This document shows positions 1 to 9,709 of a stretch of 64,000 nt of DNA, in pieces. Every line of letters starts with the position of its first letter. Position 1 is the stretch's first letter. Source of the stretch: Streptomyces sp. NBC_00271. GTDB lineage: Bacteria > Actinomycetota > Actinomycetes > Streptomycetales > Streptomycetaceae. Location of the stretch: the NCBI RefSeq assembly GCF_036178845.1, contig NZ_CP108070.1, positions 6,386,001 to 6,450,000 on the forward strand. Reading direction: 5' to 3'. The position numbers and the translations under genes were made by a program. The notes below the pieces were generated by a model, which saw nothing but the letters and a program-made list of their open reading frames with translations, was not told where the DNA came from and made no database searches.

Positions 1-1
1 C

Positions 2-823
2 GCCGAGGAGGCGTCCCGCATGGCCGCCGCCCACGGCGACCGCACCCGCGCCGCCGCGGACCACGCCATGGCCGCCCCCTCCCGCCACTTCCTCACCTTC
101 GACGGCCGCGGCCAGGGACTGGCCGTCGAGGTCCTCGGCGACCTCGCCCACGCCGACCGCGTCGCGGTCCTGGTCCCGGGTTCCGACACGACCTTGGAGA
201 CCTACGGCCGCTTCCGAGCAGGAGCGGCAGCCCTCCAGGACCACCTCGACAGCCTCGACCATCACCACGGAGCCCACGGAGCCCACGGATCCACCTCGCG
301 TCCGCATACGGCGGTCGTCGCCTGGCTCGGCTACGAGACACCGGGCACGGTCAGCACCACGGTCCTGACGACCGGCCGCGCCGAGGACGCGGCCCCGCCG
401 CTGAAGCGGTTCATACACGAACTGCGGGGCGTCGTCGGCGAGAAGGCGCACGTCTCCCTGCTCTGCCACTCGTACGGCACGGTCGTCTGCGGCCGCGCGG
501 CACGCGGGCTGGACGTGGACGACATCGCCCTCGTCGGCAGCCCGGGCACCGGCGCGGACTCCGTGTCGGCACTGCGCACCTCCGCCCGGATCTGGGCGGC
601 CCGAGGCGCCGACGACTGGATCGTGAACGTGCCGCACGTCCACGCCGATCTCTTCGGCACCACCGTCGGCTTCGGCGCCGACCCGGTGTCCCCGGCCTTC
701 GGCGCCCGCGTCTTCGCGGCGGGCACCGGCGGCCACAGCGACTACTTCAAACCGGGCTCCGTGTCCTTGGACAACCTCGCCCGGATCGTCCTCGGAGACA
801 CCTCGGAGGTAACCCGTGCGTGA
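2..823 (+). CDS. DUF1023-type alpha/beta hydrolase, 5' end outside the window
   Basis: The frame is open from base 2, so the true start lies to the left and only the C-terminal part (about 273 residues) is present. The nucleophile elbow CHSYG is visible in LLCHSYGTVVCGRAARG, with GADPVSP as a probable acid region and GGHSDYF supplying the late histidine. This layout matches the DUF1023 alpha/beta hydrolase family common in actinobacteria. A His/Gly/Ala-rich insert (HHHGAHGAHG) precedes the core. The stop overlaps the GTG start of the next gene by 3 bases, suggesting translational coupling. Substrate unknown; probably an esterase or lipase-like enzyme. Confidence 0.8.
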   Translation, partial: AEEASRMAAAHGDRTRAAADHAMAAPSRHFLTFDGRGQGLAVEVLGDLAHADRVAVLVPGSDTTLETYGRFRAGAAALQDHLDSLDHHHGAHGAHGSTSRPHTAVVAWLGYETPGTVSTTVLTTGRAEDAAPPLKRFIHELRGVVGEKAHVSLLCHSYGTVVCGRAARGLDVDDIALVGSPGTGADSVSALRTSARIWAARGADDWIVNVPHVHADLFGTTVGFGADPVSPAFGARVFAAGTGGHSDYFKPGSVSLDNLARIVLGDTSEVTRA

Positions 824-2138
824 GTCGACGGTTCAAGAAGAGGCAGCCACCCGCCGAACGACCCCACAGACCGCACCGAAGCGACGCACACCCCCCTCCG
901 CCCCCATACGCCCCTCCACCCCCACGCGCACGGCCGCCCTGCGCACCGTCACCCACGCCATGGGAGAAGGCGCCCGCCGTATCGACGCCGCGACCCCCGC
1001 GGAGCGGGACCGCGCGGTCGACGCCCTGCGTGCCTTCGCGATCCTCGGCGTGGTCCTGGGCCACTGGCTGGTGACGGCCTTGGTCGCGGACGGCGGCGCG
1101 CTGCACACGGCGAGCCCGTTGCAGCACATGCCGTGGCTGGCCCCCATCTCCTGGGTCTTCCAGACGCTCGCGGTGTTCTTCCTGGTCGGCGGCCATGTGG
1201 CGACGAAGAGCTACGCGTCGGCGCGGGCGCGCGGCACGACGTACGGACGGTGGCTGCGCGCCCGCCTCACGCGGCTCTTCAAACCCGTGGCCGCGGTGCT
1301 GACCCTCTGGACGGTGGCCACCGTCGGCCTGCTCGCGTCGGGCACGGGAGTCGGCACGGTCCACACCCTCGTCAAACTCGCCCTGTCCCCGCTGTGGTTC
1401 CTCCTGGTCTTCGCGGGACTGACGGCCGCCACGCCCCTGCTCACCCGGCTCAACCCGCTGTGGCCGCTGGCCGTCGTTCTCCATGTGGACCTGATGCGCT
1501 TCGGACTGGGCGGCCCGTCCTGGCTCGGCTGGGTGAACGTGGCGGCGGGCTGGATGGTCCCGTACACGCTGGGCGCGGCCTGGACGCGCGGCGAGTTGGA
1601 CCGACGGCGTGCGGGCTGGGTGCTGCTCCTGTGCGGCGCGGCGGCGACCGCGGCGCTGGTGACGTGGGCCGGCTACCCGGCGTCGATGGTCGGCGTCCCG
1701 GGCGCGGCGGTCTCGAACCTGAACCCGCCGACGCTGGCCGCGGTCACCTTCGGCGTGGCCCAGTGCGGCCTCGCTCTTCTGCTGCGCGAGCCGTTGCGCC
1801 GGTGGTTGCGGCGGCCCCTGGCGTGGGCTGTGGTGGCCCTGGTCAATCTGTCGGCGATGACGATATTCCTCTGGCACCAGACGTCCATGATGGCGGTCAC
1901 CGCCCTGGGCCTGCTGGTGGGAAGGCTGCCCGGTCTGCACATGGTTCCCGACGGTTTGGGCTGGGTGGCTGCCCGCCTCGCCTGGCTTCCGGTCTTCGCC
2001 TTCGCGCTCGGCGTCTGCTGGGTCGCCTTTCGCTCCTACGAGCAGGGTCCGCGCCGCCGGTCCGGCCGTCCCTCCCGGGTCGTCCGCGTCCACCGTCGTG
2101 GTGGTCAGGCGGGGTCGCGAACGGCCCGCCGTGCCTAG
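816..2138 (+). CDS. acyltransferase family 3 membrane protein
   Basis: A 440-residue integral membrane protein of the acyltransferase-3 (OafA-like) family, which O-acylates extracytoplasmic sugars or other acceptors. The family N-terminal motif is visible as RAVDALRAFAILGVVLGHWL, with the invariant His in the first membrane helix, followed by about ten hydrophobic segments. The N-terminus (about 65 residues) is a hydrophilic Thr/Pro/Arg-rich tail and the C-terminus is basic. The GTG start is supported by GGAGGT at 805-810 and overlaps the stop of the upstream hydrolase. It runs directly into the histidine kinase gene. The acceptor cannot be inferred. Confidence 0.85.
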   Translation: MRESTVQEEAATRRTTPQTAPKRRTPPSAPIRPSTPTRTAALRTVTHAMGEGARRIDAATPAERDRAVDALRAFAILGVVLGHWLVTALVADGGALHTASPLQHMPWLAPISWVFQTLAVFFLVGGHVATKSYASARARGTTYGRWLRARLTRLFKPVAAVLTLWTVATVGLLASGTGVGTVHTLVKLALSPLWFLLVFAGLTAATPLLTRLNPLWPLAVVLHVDLMRFGLGGPSWLGWVNVAAGWMVPYTLGAAWTRGELDRRRAGWVLLLCGAAATAALVTWAGYPASMVGVPGAAVSNLNPPTLAAVTFGVAQCGLALLLREPLRRWLRRPLAWAVVALVNLSAMTIFLWHQTSMMAVTALGLLVGRLPGLHMVPDGLGWVAARLAWLPVFAFALGVCWVAFRSYEQGPRRRSGRPSRVVRVHRRGGQAGSRTARRA

Positions 2139-2148
2139 GGTTGATCAC

Positions 2149-3555
2149 GTGACCAGCGCCGAGCCGAGGCCCCCGGACAGCGAGCCGATCCGCGCCCTCC
2201 TGCGCGAGGTCCTCACCAGCCTCGCGTCACCGTCGGCGGCCCCGCTGCCCCCGCTGTCCCGGCCCCGCCTGCTGCGCCGGCTGCCGCACGTGGTGCTGTG
2301 CCTGATCGCGCTCGGGCTCGCACTCGCGGGCGTGGCCGAGTGGAACGACACCTATCGACCCGGCTTCCCGCTGGGTGAGGTGACCGGGCCCGCGCAGGGC
2401 GTGGCGATCGCCCTCGCCCTGCGGCGGCCCGTGCCGGCCTGGTGGCTGTCGCTGGGCGCCTCGCTCCTGGCCGCCGCCGGGGCCAGGTCGCACATGAGGG
2501 CGGGCATCCCGGCGCCGGGCCTCGACTGGCCGTGGAGTTCGCCCGCGCTGGTCGCGCAGGCCCTCGTGCTCTTCTTGCTGGCGCTGCGGCTGCCCACACG
2601 GGTGGCCATCGGCGCGCTGTCCGTGACCGCCCTGCTGACGTACGTCATGCAGGGCCTGGTCGGCGGACAGCGGTACCACTCGACGGGGTTCCTGGCGGTC
2701 GTCGTCTTCGCCGCGGCGGTCCTCCTCGGCATCGCCCTGCGCGGCCGCCGCGAAGCCCGCACCCAGCTCGTCGAACAGGCCTCGCAGACCGAGGAGGAGC
2801 GCGCCCGCCGCACCCTCCTCGAGGAGCGCAGCCGGATCGCGCGCGAGCTGCACGACGTGGTCGCCCACCACATGTCGGTGATCTCCATCCAGGCCCAGGT
2901 CGCCCCGCACCTGGTCGAGAACCCCTCCGACGAACTGAAGGAGAACCTCGAGGGCATCCGGCAGAACGCCCTGGAGGCGCTCACCGAGCTGCGCCGCGTC
3001 CTCGGCGTGCTGCGCTCCGAGAACCCCGAGGACCCGTACGGCCTCGGTGCCGGCACCGGTGCGGCCCCCAACTCCCCGCAGCCCACGCTCGACCGCCTCG
3101 ACGCCCTCGTCGAGAACACCCGCGCCGCCGGTCTCCAGGTCACCACGGAGATCACCGGCGAGCAGCTCCCACTGCCGCCCGGCGTGGAGCTGTCGGCGTA
3201 CCGGATCATCCAGGAGGCGCTGAGCAACGCCCTGCGGCACGCGCCCGGTTCGGCGGTCCGCGTCGAGTTGTGGCACTTCCCGCGCGGGCTTCAGGTGCGG
3301 GTGATCAACTCCAGGCCCGAGCGTCCCGCCCCGGCCTCCCCGGGCGCGGGGCACGGGCTGCTCGGCATGCGGGAGCGCGCCGCGATGCTGGGCGGCACCC
3401 TCGTGACCTCCGAGACCGCGCACGGCGGTTTCGTGGTGGCGGCCTTCCTGCCCCGCGACGGCGCGATCACAGGCGACGCCCTTTCCACCGACCTTTCCGC
3501 TTCCCCTTTCACCGACGTCGATCGTTCAGGCCGCACAGGAGACGAGAGCCGATGA
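2149..3555 (+). CDS. two-component sensor histidine kinase (NarL/HPK7 type), first of two
   Basis: A 468-residue kinase with several N-terminal membrane segments and no obvious extracellular sensor domain. The HPK7-type dimerisation motif RIARELHDVVAHHMS places the phospho-accepting His near residue 235. The ATPase part shows SAYRIIQEALSNALRH (about residue 349) and GHGLLGMRERAAMLGG. GTG 2149 was chosen because it lies just past the acyltransferase stop; an upstream in-frame GTG at 2098 would overlap that gene. The stop overlaps the response regulator start (ATGA). Closely paralogous to the kinase at 4396. Signal unknown. Confidence 0.9.
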   Translation: MTSAEPRPPDSEPIRALLREVLTSLASPSAAPLPPLSRPRLLRRLPHVVLCLIALGLALAGVAEWNDTYRPGFPLGEVTGPAQGVAIALALRRPVPAWWLSLGASLLAAAGARSHMRAGIPAPGLDWPWSSPALVAQALVLFLLALRLPTRVAIGALSVTALLTYVMQGLVGGQRYHSTGFLAVVVFAAAVLLGIALRGRREARTQLVEQASQTEEERARRTLLEERSRIARELHDVVAHHMSVISIQAQVAPHLVENPSDELKENLEGIRQNALEALTELRRVLGVLRSENPEDPYGLGAGTGAAPNSPQPTLDRLDALVENTRAAGLQVTTEITGEQLPLPPGVELSAYRIIQEALSNALRHAPGSAVRVELWHFPRGLQVRVINSRPERPAPASPGAGHGLLGMRERAAMLGGTLVTSETAHGGFVVAAFLPRDGAITGDALSTDLSASPFTDVDRSGRTGDESR

Positions 3556-4226
3556 CGAGCAGCACCATCCGCGTACTGATCGCCGATGACCAGCAGATGG
3601 TCCGCCAGGGTTTCACCGTGCTGCTCAACACCCAGCCCGACATCGAGGTGGTCGGCCAGGCGGTCGACGGCCTGGACGCGATCGCCAAGGTCGCCGAACT
3701 CGCCCCGGACGTCGTGCTGATGGACATCCGCATGCCCGAGCTGGGCGGCATCGACGCGACCAGACGCATCACCGGCGAGACCCCGCACATCAAGGTGCTG
3801 GTGCTCACGACCTTCGACCTCGACGAGTACGTGTACGAGGCGCTGCGGGCCGGCGCCTCCGGGTTCCTGCTCAAGGACGCGTCCGCCGACCAGCTGGCCG
3901 AGGCGGTACGGGTGGTGGCGGCGGGCGACGCGCTGCTCGCCCCCGGGATCACCCGCCGTCTCATCGCCGAGTTCTCCCGCCTGGACTCCACACCCCGCGC
4001 CCCGCTCAAGCAGCGCGTGGGCGAGCTGACCGAGCGGGAGACGGAGGTGCTGGCCCTCATCGCGCAGGGCCTGTCGAACGCGGAGATCGCCGAGCGCCTG
4101 GTCGTCGCCGAGCAGACCGTGAAGACCCATGTGGGCCGCATCCTGGTGAAGCTGGGCCTGCGCGACCGCACCCAGGCCGCGGTCTTCGCCTACGAGTCGG
4201 GCCTCGTGCGCCCGTCCGGCTACTGA
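3552..4226 (+). CDS. NarL/LuxR-type response regulator, partner of the first kinase
   Basis: A 224-residue response regulator. The receiver domain has the acidic pair ADD (12-13), phospho-acceptor Asp58 in VLMDIRMPE, the conserved Thr in LVLTTFD and the Lys in GFLLKDAS. The C-terminal LuxR helix-turn-helix is clear in LTERETEVLALIAQGLSNAE and VKTHVGRILVKLGLRDR. The ATG overlaps the kinase stop (ATGA), so the pair should be made together. It is nearly collinear with the regulator at 5742, and the two DNA-recognition helices are very similar, so overlapping regulons or cross-talk are possible. Confidence 0.93.
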   Translation: MTSSTIRVLIADDQQMVRQGFTVLLNTQPDIEVVGQAVDGLDAIAKVAELAPDVVLMDIRMPELGGIDATRRITGETPHIKVLVLTTFDLDEYVYEALRAGASGFLLKDASADQLAEAVRVVAAGDALLAPGITRRLIAEFSRLDSTPRAPLKQRVGELTERETEVLALIAQGLSNAEIAERLVVAEQTVKTHVGRILVKLGLRDRTQAAVFAYESGLVRPSGY

Positions 4227-4395
4227 GCCCGCGGACTTCCGCGCCCACCCCATCCCCCGGGTGTCCCCTCCCGGATCCCTCCCGGATCCCTCCTGGGGGA
4301 CATCCTGGGGATACCCGTAGTACCTGAGACGGATCCCGCAGGACCCTTCTCACTGGTGACGACCGCGACCCGGCAGGCGGCCTACCGTTTTGAAC

Positions 4396-5745
4396 GTGAC
4401 CGAGACGACCCAGACGCAGATGAAGCCGCCGGGCGGGGCCAAGCCCCGCAGCCCGGAGTTCCGGCTGGCCGCGGACGCCCTGCGCGGGCTGCGGCAGGAC
4501 CTGTTCCACGACGCCTTCGCCTACCGCCCCCTGCCGCGGATGCGGGTGGACGGTCCGCTCGCCCGACGCCTCCCCGAGCGCGTCAGGGAGTACGCGGCCT
4601 GGACTCCGCACGCCGTGATCACGGCGTGCGGGCTGCTCGCGATGTCCGTCGCGAGCACCGCGAACCAAGGCGGCCCCGGCATCGAGAGTCTGGTGCCCAG
4701 CCTCCTCGCGCTGCTCCCGGTCCTGCTGACGCTCGTCCGGCCGGTCGGAGCTTTCTGGTTCTCCATGGCGGCGACACCGTTCGCGGCCGCGTTCAGCGGC
4801 GCCTGGGGCGAATGGCCCTGGTCGGAGGGCGCCTTCATCACCCACCTGGTGGTGCTGACGGTCGTGGCGCTGCGGACGCGGCCGCGCACCGCCGCCTGGA
4901 TGTGGGTGCTGACCGCGTGGTACGGATTCATGTCCGAGTCCCTCTTCGGCGCCGGGCACATGGGGGGCAACGCGGCTCCGCTGCTGTTCCTCTCCGCTCT
5001 CGCCCTCCTGGTCGTCACCGTCCTGCACGTACGCCGCGCGGCCGAGCAGGAGGTGACCGCCCACCAGTCGGAGACGGCGCAGGAGCGCTCCAAGCGCACC
5101 CTCCTGGAGGAGCGCACCACGATCGCCCGCGAGCTGCACGACGTGGTCGCCCACCACATGTCGGTGGTCGCCATCCAGGCGGAGGCCGCGCCCTACCGGG
5201 TGGAGAACCCACCGCCCGAGCTGGAGCAGGCCTTCGTCACGATCCGCGAGAACGCGGTGGCGGCGCTCACCGAGCTGCGCCGCGTCCTCGGTGTCGTACG
5301 GGCCGCGGACTACGAGGCTCCGGACGCCCCGCAGCCCACCCTCGCCGACCTCGGCGCGCTCCTCGCCAATGTGCGGGAGGCGGGCCTGAGCGTGGAGAAG
5401 ACGGTCACGGGCGCGGTGCGTGAACTCCCGCAGGGCGTGGAGCTGTCGGCGTACCGCATAGTCCAGGAGGCGCTGAGCAACACCCTGCGACATGCGCCGG
5501 GCGCGACGGCCCGCGTCGAGATCGGCTACGTTCTCGGCGGACTCGGTCTGCGCATAGTCAACGGCCCCGCGCAGACCACGACCCTGGTGAAGTCCACCCA
5601 CGGCGCGGGGCACGGCATCACCGGGATGCGCGAGCGGGTCACGATGCTGGACGGTGAGATGACGACGGGCGAGACGGACGACGGGGGCTACGAGGTGACG
5701 GTCTTCCTGCCGGTGCCGCTACGGGCGGCGGAGGAATCCGGATGA
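4396..5745 (+). CDS. two-component sensor histidine kinase (NarL/HPK7 type), second of two
   Basis: A 449-residue paralogue of the kinase at 2149. About five N-terminal hydrophobic segments precede the dimerisation motif TIARELHDVVAHHMSV (His near residue 248) and the ATPase motifs SAYRIVQEALSNTLRH and GHGITGMRERVTML. GTG 4396 is the chosen start; TTG 4390 is an in-frame alternative, and neither has a strong ribosome-binding site. The roughly 170 bases before it probably hold a separate promoter. The stop overlaps its response regulator (ATGA). The linker and membrane region differ more from the first kinase than the catalytic core does, which suggests a different input signal. Confidence 0.9.
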   Translation: MTETTQTQMKPPGGAKPRSPEFRLAADALRGLRQDLFHDAFAYRPLPRMRVDGPLARRLPERVREYAAWTPHAVITACGLLAMSVASTANQGGPGIESLVPSLLALLPVLLTLVRPVGAFWFSMAATPFAAAFSGAWGEWPWSEGAFITHLVVLTVVALRTRPRTAAWMWVLTAWYGFMSESLFGAGHMGGNAAPLLFLSALALLVVTVLHVRRAAEQEVTAHQSETAQERSKRTLLEERTTIARELHDVVAHHMSVVAIQAEAAPYRVENPPPELEQAFVTIRENAVAALTELRRVLGVVRAADYEAPDAPQPTLADLGALLANVREAGLSVEKTVTGAVRELPQGVELSAYRIVQEALSNTLRHAPGATARVEIGYVLGGLGLRIVNGPAQTTTLVKSTHGAGHGITGMRERVTMLDGEMTTGETDDGGYEVTVFLPVPLRAAEESG

Positions 5746-6416
5746 CGAACGGCACCATCCGCGTCCTGATAGCCGACGACCAGGTGATGGTCCGCGAGGG
5801 CTTCTCGGTGCTGCTCGGCGCGATGCCGGACATCGAGGTGGTCGGCGAGGCGGTCAACGGCCGGGACGCGGTCGAGCGGGTCCGTGAGCTCGGGCCGGAC
5901 GTCGTGCTGATGGACATCCGCATGCCGGAGATGAACGGCATCGAGGCGACCCGGGAGATCGTCGCCGCGGACAGCGCCGCGAAGGTGCTGGTGCTGACCA
6001 CCTTCGACCTCGACGAGTACGTGTACCAGGCGCTGCGCGCGGGAGCCTCGGGCTTTCTGCTCAAGGACGCCTCGGCGCGTCAACTCGCCGACGGGGTGCG
6101 GGTGGTGGCGGCCGGTGAGGCGTTGCTCGCCCCGTCCGTGACCAAGCGGCTGATCACCGAGTTCTCCAAGCTCTCGGACGCTCCGCGGCTCTCGGCCACG
6201 GCCCAGGCGGCCTACGGCGAGCTGACCGAGCGGGAGACGGAGGTGCTGGTCCTGATCGCCCAGGGTCTGTCGAATGCGGAGATCGCTTCGCAGTTGTTCG
6301 TCGCCGAGTCCACGATCAAGACCCATGTGAGCCGGATCCTGGTGAAGCTGGGCCTGCGGGACCGCACACAGGCGGCGGTGTTCGCGTACGAGGCGCGGCT
6401 GATCATCCCCAGGTGA
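5742..6416 (+). CDS. NarL/LuxR-type response regulator, partner of the second kinase
   Basis: A 224-residue response regulator with receiver acidic residues in IADDQ, phospho-acceptor Asp58 in VLMDIRMPE, Thr in LVLTTFD and Lys in FLLKDAS. The C-terminal LuxR helix-turn-helix shows LTERETEVLVLIAQGLSNAE and IKTHVSRILVKLGLRDR. It has the same length as the regulator at 3552 and is highly similar along its whole extent, indicating tandem duplication of the whole kinase-regulator unit. The start overlaps the kinase stop by ATGA. The P450 gene begins 126 bases downstream. Confidence 0.93.
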   Translation: MTNGTIRVLIADDQVMVREGFSVLLGAMPDIEVVGEAVNGRDAVERVRELGPDVVLMDIRMPEMNGIEATREIVAADSAAKVLVLTTFDLDEYVYQALRAGASGFLLKDASARQLADGVRVVAAGEALLAPSVTKRLITEFSKLSDAPRLSATAQAAYGELTERETEVLVLIAQGLSNAEIASQLFVAESTIKTHVSRILVKLGLRDRTQAAVFAYEARLIIPR

Positions 6417-6542
6417 CCCAGGTGACCCCTGATTGGGGGAGCGCGGTGGCCGGGCCGATGGCGGGGTACGGGGGTCTCCGCCGACGGCTCGGCCGCCGGG
6501 ACACCCCTGTTCAGCGGGGCCGAGTCGGGCTAGCGTCCGCCC

Positions 6543-7790
6543 ATGGCAGCCTCGCACACCCCGCAGTCCTCGCAGTCCCCGCGGACACCGTCGGCCTTCG
6601 ATCCCTGGAACCCGGAGTTCGTGGCGAACCCGTACCCCGCGTACGCGGAGCTGCGTGAGCGCGGCCGGGTGCACTACTACGAGCCCACCGATCAGTGGCT
6701 GGTCCCGCACCACGCGGACGTGTCGGCGCTGCTGCGGGAGCGGCGCCTTGGCCGGACCTACCAGCACCGTTACACGCACGAGGACTTCGGGCGGACGGCA
6801 CCTCCGCCCGAGCACGAGCCGTTCCACGTCCTCAACGACCACGGAATGCTGGACCTGGAGCCGCCGGACCACACGCGGATCCGACGGCTGGTCTCCAAGG
6901 CGTTCACACCGCGCACGGTCGAGCAGCTCAGGCCGTATGTCGACCGGCTGGCGAACGAGCTGGTCGCGGGCCTGGTGGCGGCCGGCGGCGGTGATCTGCT
7001 CACCGATGTCGCCGAGCCGCTCCCGGTGGCCGTGATCGCCGAGATGCTGGGCATCCCGGAGTCGGACCGGGCGCCGCTCAGGCCGTGGTCGGCGGACATC
7101 TGCGGGATGTACGAGCTGAACCCCTCCGAGGAGACGGCGGAGAAGGCGGTCCGGGCGTCGGTGGAGTTCACCGAGTACCTCCGGGAGCTGATCGCCGCGC
7201 GTCGCAAGGAGCCGGGCGACGACCTGATCTCGGGCCTCATCGCCGCGCACGACGAGGGCGACCGCCTGACCGAACAGGAGATGATCTCCACCTGTGTCCT
7301 GCTGCTGAACGCGGGCCACGAGGCGACGGTGAACGCCACGGTGAACGGGTGGTGGGCGCTGTTCCGCAACCCCGATCAGTTGGCGGCCCTGCGCGGCGAC
7401 CGTTCGCTGATCCCCACGGCGGTGGAGGAGCTGATGCGCTACGACACCCCGCTCCAGCTCTTCGAACGGTGGGTTCTGGACGACATCGAGATCGACGGCA
7501 CGACCGTTCCCCGGGGCGCGGAGATCGCCCTGCTCTTCGGTTCCGCCAACCACGACCCGAAGGTCTTCGCGTCCCCGGAGAGTCTGGATCTCTCCCGCAC
7601 CGACAACCCCCACATCTCCTTCAGCGCCGGCATTCACTACTGCATCGGCGCCCCGCTGGCCCGCCTCGAACTGGCGGCGTCCCTGGGCGCTCTGCTGGAG
7701 AAGGCGCCGACGCTCGCCCTCGCCGCGGAGCCGGAGCGCAAGCCGAACTTCGTGATCCGCGGGCTCGAGGGGCTCAGCGTCGTGCTCTGA
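6543..7790 (+). CDS. cytochrome P450
   Basis: A 415-residue soluble bacterial P450. The heme-binding loop is FSAGIHYCIGAPLARLE with thiolate ligand Cys367. The I-helix oxygen-activation motif is AGHEAT (about 257-262), and the conserved ERR-type Arg/aromatic region precedes the heme loop. The N-terminus (FDPWNPEFVANPYPAYAELR) is typical of the family. The enzyme needs separate ferredoxin and reductase partners, none of which is adjacent. It is a single gene between the second two-component system and a convergent small membrane protein whose 3' end overlaps its own by 17 bases. Substrate unknown. Confidence 0.93.
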   Translation: MAASHTPQSSQSPRTPSAFDPWNPEFVANPYPAYAELRERGRVHYYEPTDQWLVPHHADVSALLRERRLGRTYQHRYTHEDFGRTAPPPEHEPFHVLNDHGMLDLEPPDHTRIRRLVSKAFTPRTVEQLRPYVDRLANELVAGLVAAGGGDLLTDVAEPLPVAVIAEMLGIPESDRAPLRPWSADICGMYELNPSEETAEKAVRASVEFTEYLRELIAARRKEPGDDLISGLIAAHDEGDRLTEQEMISTCVLLLNAGHEATVNATVNGWWALFRNPDQLAALRGDRSLIPTAVEELMRYDTPLQLFERWVLDDIEIDGTTVPRGAEIALLFGSANHDPKVFASPESLDLSRTDNPHISFSAGIHYCIGAPLARLELAASLGALLEKAPTLALAAEPERKPNFVIRGLEGLSVVL

Positions 7791-8022
7791 CCCGTCGGCC
7801 GAGGGTCCGGAGTCCCAGGGCCCAGAGTCCCAGCGCGGCGGCCGTCCCGCCGAGGACCATCAGGGGCAGCTCGGCATAGAGCACGCTCCAGTCGGGCCCC
7901 TGCTCGAACCGCTGGAACCGGTCGCGGCTGTTGACGGCCCAGACCGCAAGCCCCGCCCCCGCGCCGACGACAGCGATCAGACAACCGCCCGCGGCCTGCA
8001 TCCTTTGCCCCATGCCCCTCAT
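7774..8022 (-). CDS. small two-helix membrane protein of unknown function
   Basis: An 82-residue protein with two clear membrane segments (about residues 12-30 and 49-69) separated by a polar loop (NSRDRFQRFEQGPDWSV), ending in a strongly basic tail RTLGRRVRARR. I do not recognise the family. It converges on the P450 gene with a 17-base 3' overlap. ATG 8022 starts it, with further in-frame Met codons nearby. It may be transcribed behind the ABC permease unit 61 bases upstream on the same strand. Confidence 0.55.
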   Translation of the reverse strand: MRGMGQRMQAAGGCLIAVVGAGAGLAVWAVNSRDRFQRFEQGPDWSVLYAELPLMVLGGTAAALGLWALGLRTLGRRVRARR

Positions 8023-8083
8023 GGACGTGGTGCGGGGACCCGGGGTTCCCCGGTCCCCGCACCAGGCACGCGTGCGCCCGCCC

Positions 8084-9709
8084 TCAGGTGCTGATGTCCC
8101 GGCGCCGCAACGCCGCCAGCCCCGTGGCGGTCAGGGCCAGCGCGATCGCCGTCAGGATCAGTACCGGTGTCCATGCCATCTCCCCGCCCGGCAGCTTGGG
8201 GAGGTGGCCGAAGGGGGAGAGGTCCATGGCGGCCTGGGGGACGTTCAGGGCGGGGCCGATCCAGCCCAGCAGCAGGGCCACGCCGGCCGCGCCCCAGGCG
8301 CCGGGGGCCAGCTGGGGCGAGACCCCGTAGAGAAGGACCGCAAGCCCGCCCAGCGTCCAGACCGCCGCGACCTGGACGAGGCAGGCGCCGAGCACGGGCC
8401 AGAACTCATGGCCGTACCCGAGTCCGAGGCCGAGCCCGCCCAGCGCCATGATGAGCGCCGCGCCGCCGAAGGCGACGACCAGATGGCCGCAGGCCCACCG
8501 CAGCCGCCCCACCGCGTTCGCCAGCACCGGTTCCGCCCGTTGCGAGGTCTCCTCGCCGTGCAACCGCAGCACCGACGCGACGATGTACAGCGCGGCCACC
8601 ATCCCCAGCATGCCGACCATCGTCGCGAGGAACGCGTCCGTGATCCCGGACTGCCCGCCCATCCGCTCGATGATCTGCCGGGTCTTGTCGTTGCTCCCGA
8701 CGAGATCGGCGGCCCCCTTCGTGATCCCGCCGAACGCGGCCCCCGCGGCGAGGAACCCGAGGCTCCACCCCAGCACGGCGCCCCGCTGCAGCCGCCAGGC
8801 CAGCGCCCCGGCCGACCCGAGCCGCCCCCGCGCGGGCCCCGGCCGGGTCGGCAGGAAGCTCATCCCGACGTCGCGCCGCCCGGCGAGTTCGTAGGCGACC
8901 GCGCCCTGGATCACCACGGCCGCGACGAACAGCGGCAGCACCCACCACCGCTCGTGGGCGAAGGGGCGTTCGTTCTCCAGCCACCCCAGCGGCGACACCC
9001 AGGTCAGCACGGAGGAACCGTCGTTCGTCGACGAGTCGCCCGCCGCCCGCAGCACGAACGCCGCGCCGAGCAGCCCGCCCGTCAGCCCCTTGGCGAGCCG
9101 CGCGCTCTCGGTGAGCTGGGCGACGATCGCCGCCATGGTCGCGAAGACCATGCCGACACCCCCGACGCCGAGCCCGAGGGCCAGCGCCCCGCCGCCGCCC
9201 TGCCCTGCCAGCCCGCCCGCGATGAGCAGCGCGAGCACGCCGTTGGCGACGAGGGCGGCCAGCAGCGCCGCCGTCAGCGGGGCCCGGCGCCCCACCATCG
9301 CCGACGAGAGGAGTTCCTGGCGCCCGCTCTCCTCCTCCTCGCGGGTGTGCCGTACGACGACGAGCAGGCTCATGATCCCGGCGAACAGACCGGCGTAGCC
9401 GCCGATGCGCCAGGCGGTGAGTCCGCCGAGCGAGTCGTCGAACACCGGCCCGTACGTGGCGCGCAGGGAGCTGTTGGTGAGCATCTGGCGGCCGAGGTCG
9501 GCGCGTTCGGCGGCGGTGCCGTAGATGGACTTCAGGGAGTTCGGCATGGACAGCACCAGCAGGCCGATCACGCCGACCCACAGCGGCATCATCAGCCGGT
9601 CGCGGCGCAGGGAGAACCGCAACAGCGTGCCGGTTCCGGCGAGTTGGCGGGCACTCCGGGCCCGTACCCCACCCCGTACGGCAGCGGTCGCGGTGGTCGC
9701 GGTGGTCAT
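8084..9709 (-). CDS. ABC exporter permease, tetronasin-resistance type
   Basis: A 541-residue polytopic permease with about twelve hydrophobic segments in two halves. It begins [11 protein letters not shown] and has a polar stretch [10 protein letters not shown] before the first helix. Its size and its partnership with a single ATPase match the tetronasin/TnrB-type drug exporters of streptomycetes (family knowledge). The ATG overlaps the stop of the ATPase gene (ATGA), so the two are translationally coupled. Likely role: export of a hydrophobic compound or antibiotic, controlled by the divergent regulator at 10758. Confidence 0.85.
   Translation of the reverse strand: MTTATTATAAVRGGVRARSARQLAGTGTLLRFSLRRDRLMMPLWVGVIGLLVLSMPNSLKSIYGTAAERADLGRQMLTNSSLRATYGPVFDDSLGGLTAWRIGGYAGLFAGIMSLLVVVRHTREEEESGRQELLSSAMVGRRAPLTAALLAALVANGVLALLIAGGLAGQGGGGALALGLGVGGVGMVFATMAAIVAQLTESARLAKGLTGGLLGAAFVLRAAGDSSTNDGSSVLTWVSPLGWLENERPFAHERWWVLPLFVAAVVIQGAVAYELAGRRDVGMSFLPTRPGPARGRLGSAGALAWRLQRGAVLGWSLGFLAAGAAFGGITKGAADLVGSNDKTRQIIERMGGQSGITDAFLATMVGMLGMVAALYIVASVLRLHGEETSQRAEPVLANAVGRLRWACGHLVVAFGGAALIMALGGLGLGLGYGHEFWPVLGACLVQVAAVWTLGGLAVLLYGVSPQLAPGAWGAAGVALLLGWIGPALNVPQAAMDLSPFGHLPKLPGGEMAWTPVLILTAIALALTATGLAALRRRDIST

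Noticed and set aside
747..2093. Long minus-strand open frame opposite the acyltransferase gene.
   Set aside because: High-GC shadow frame: Arg/Gly/His-rich composition without domains, fully antisense to a well-supported membrane protein. Many similar shadows across the window were dropped for the same reason.
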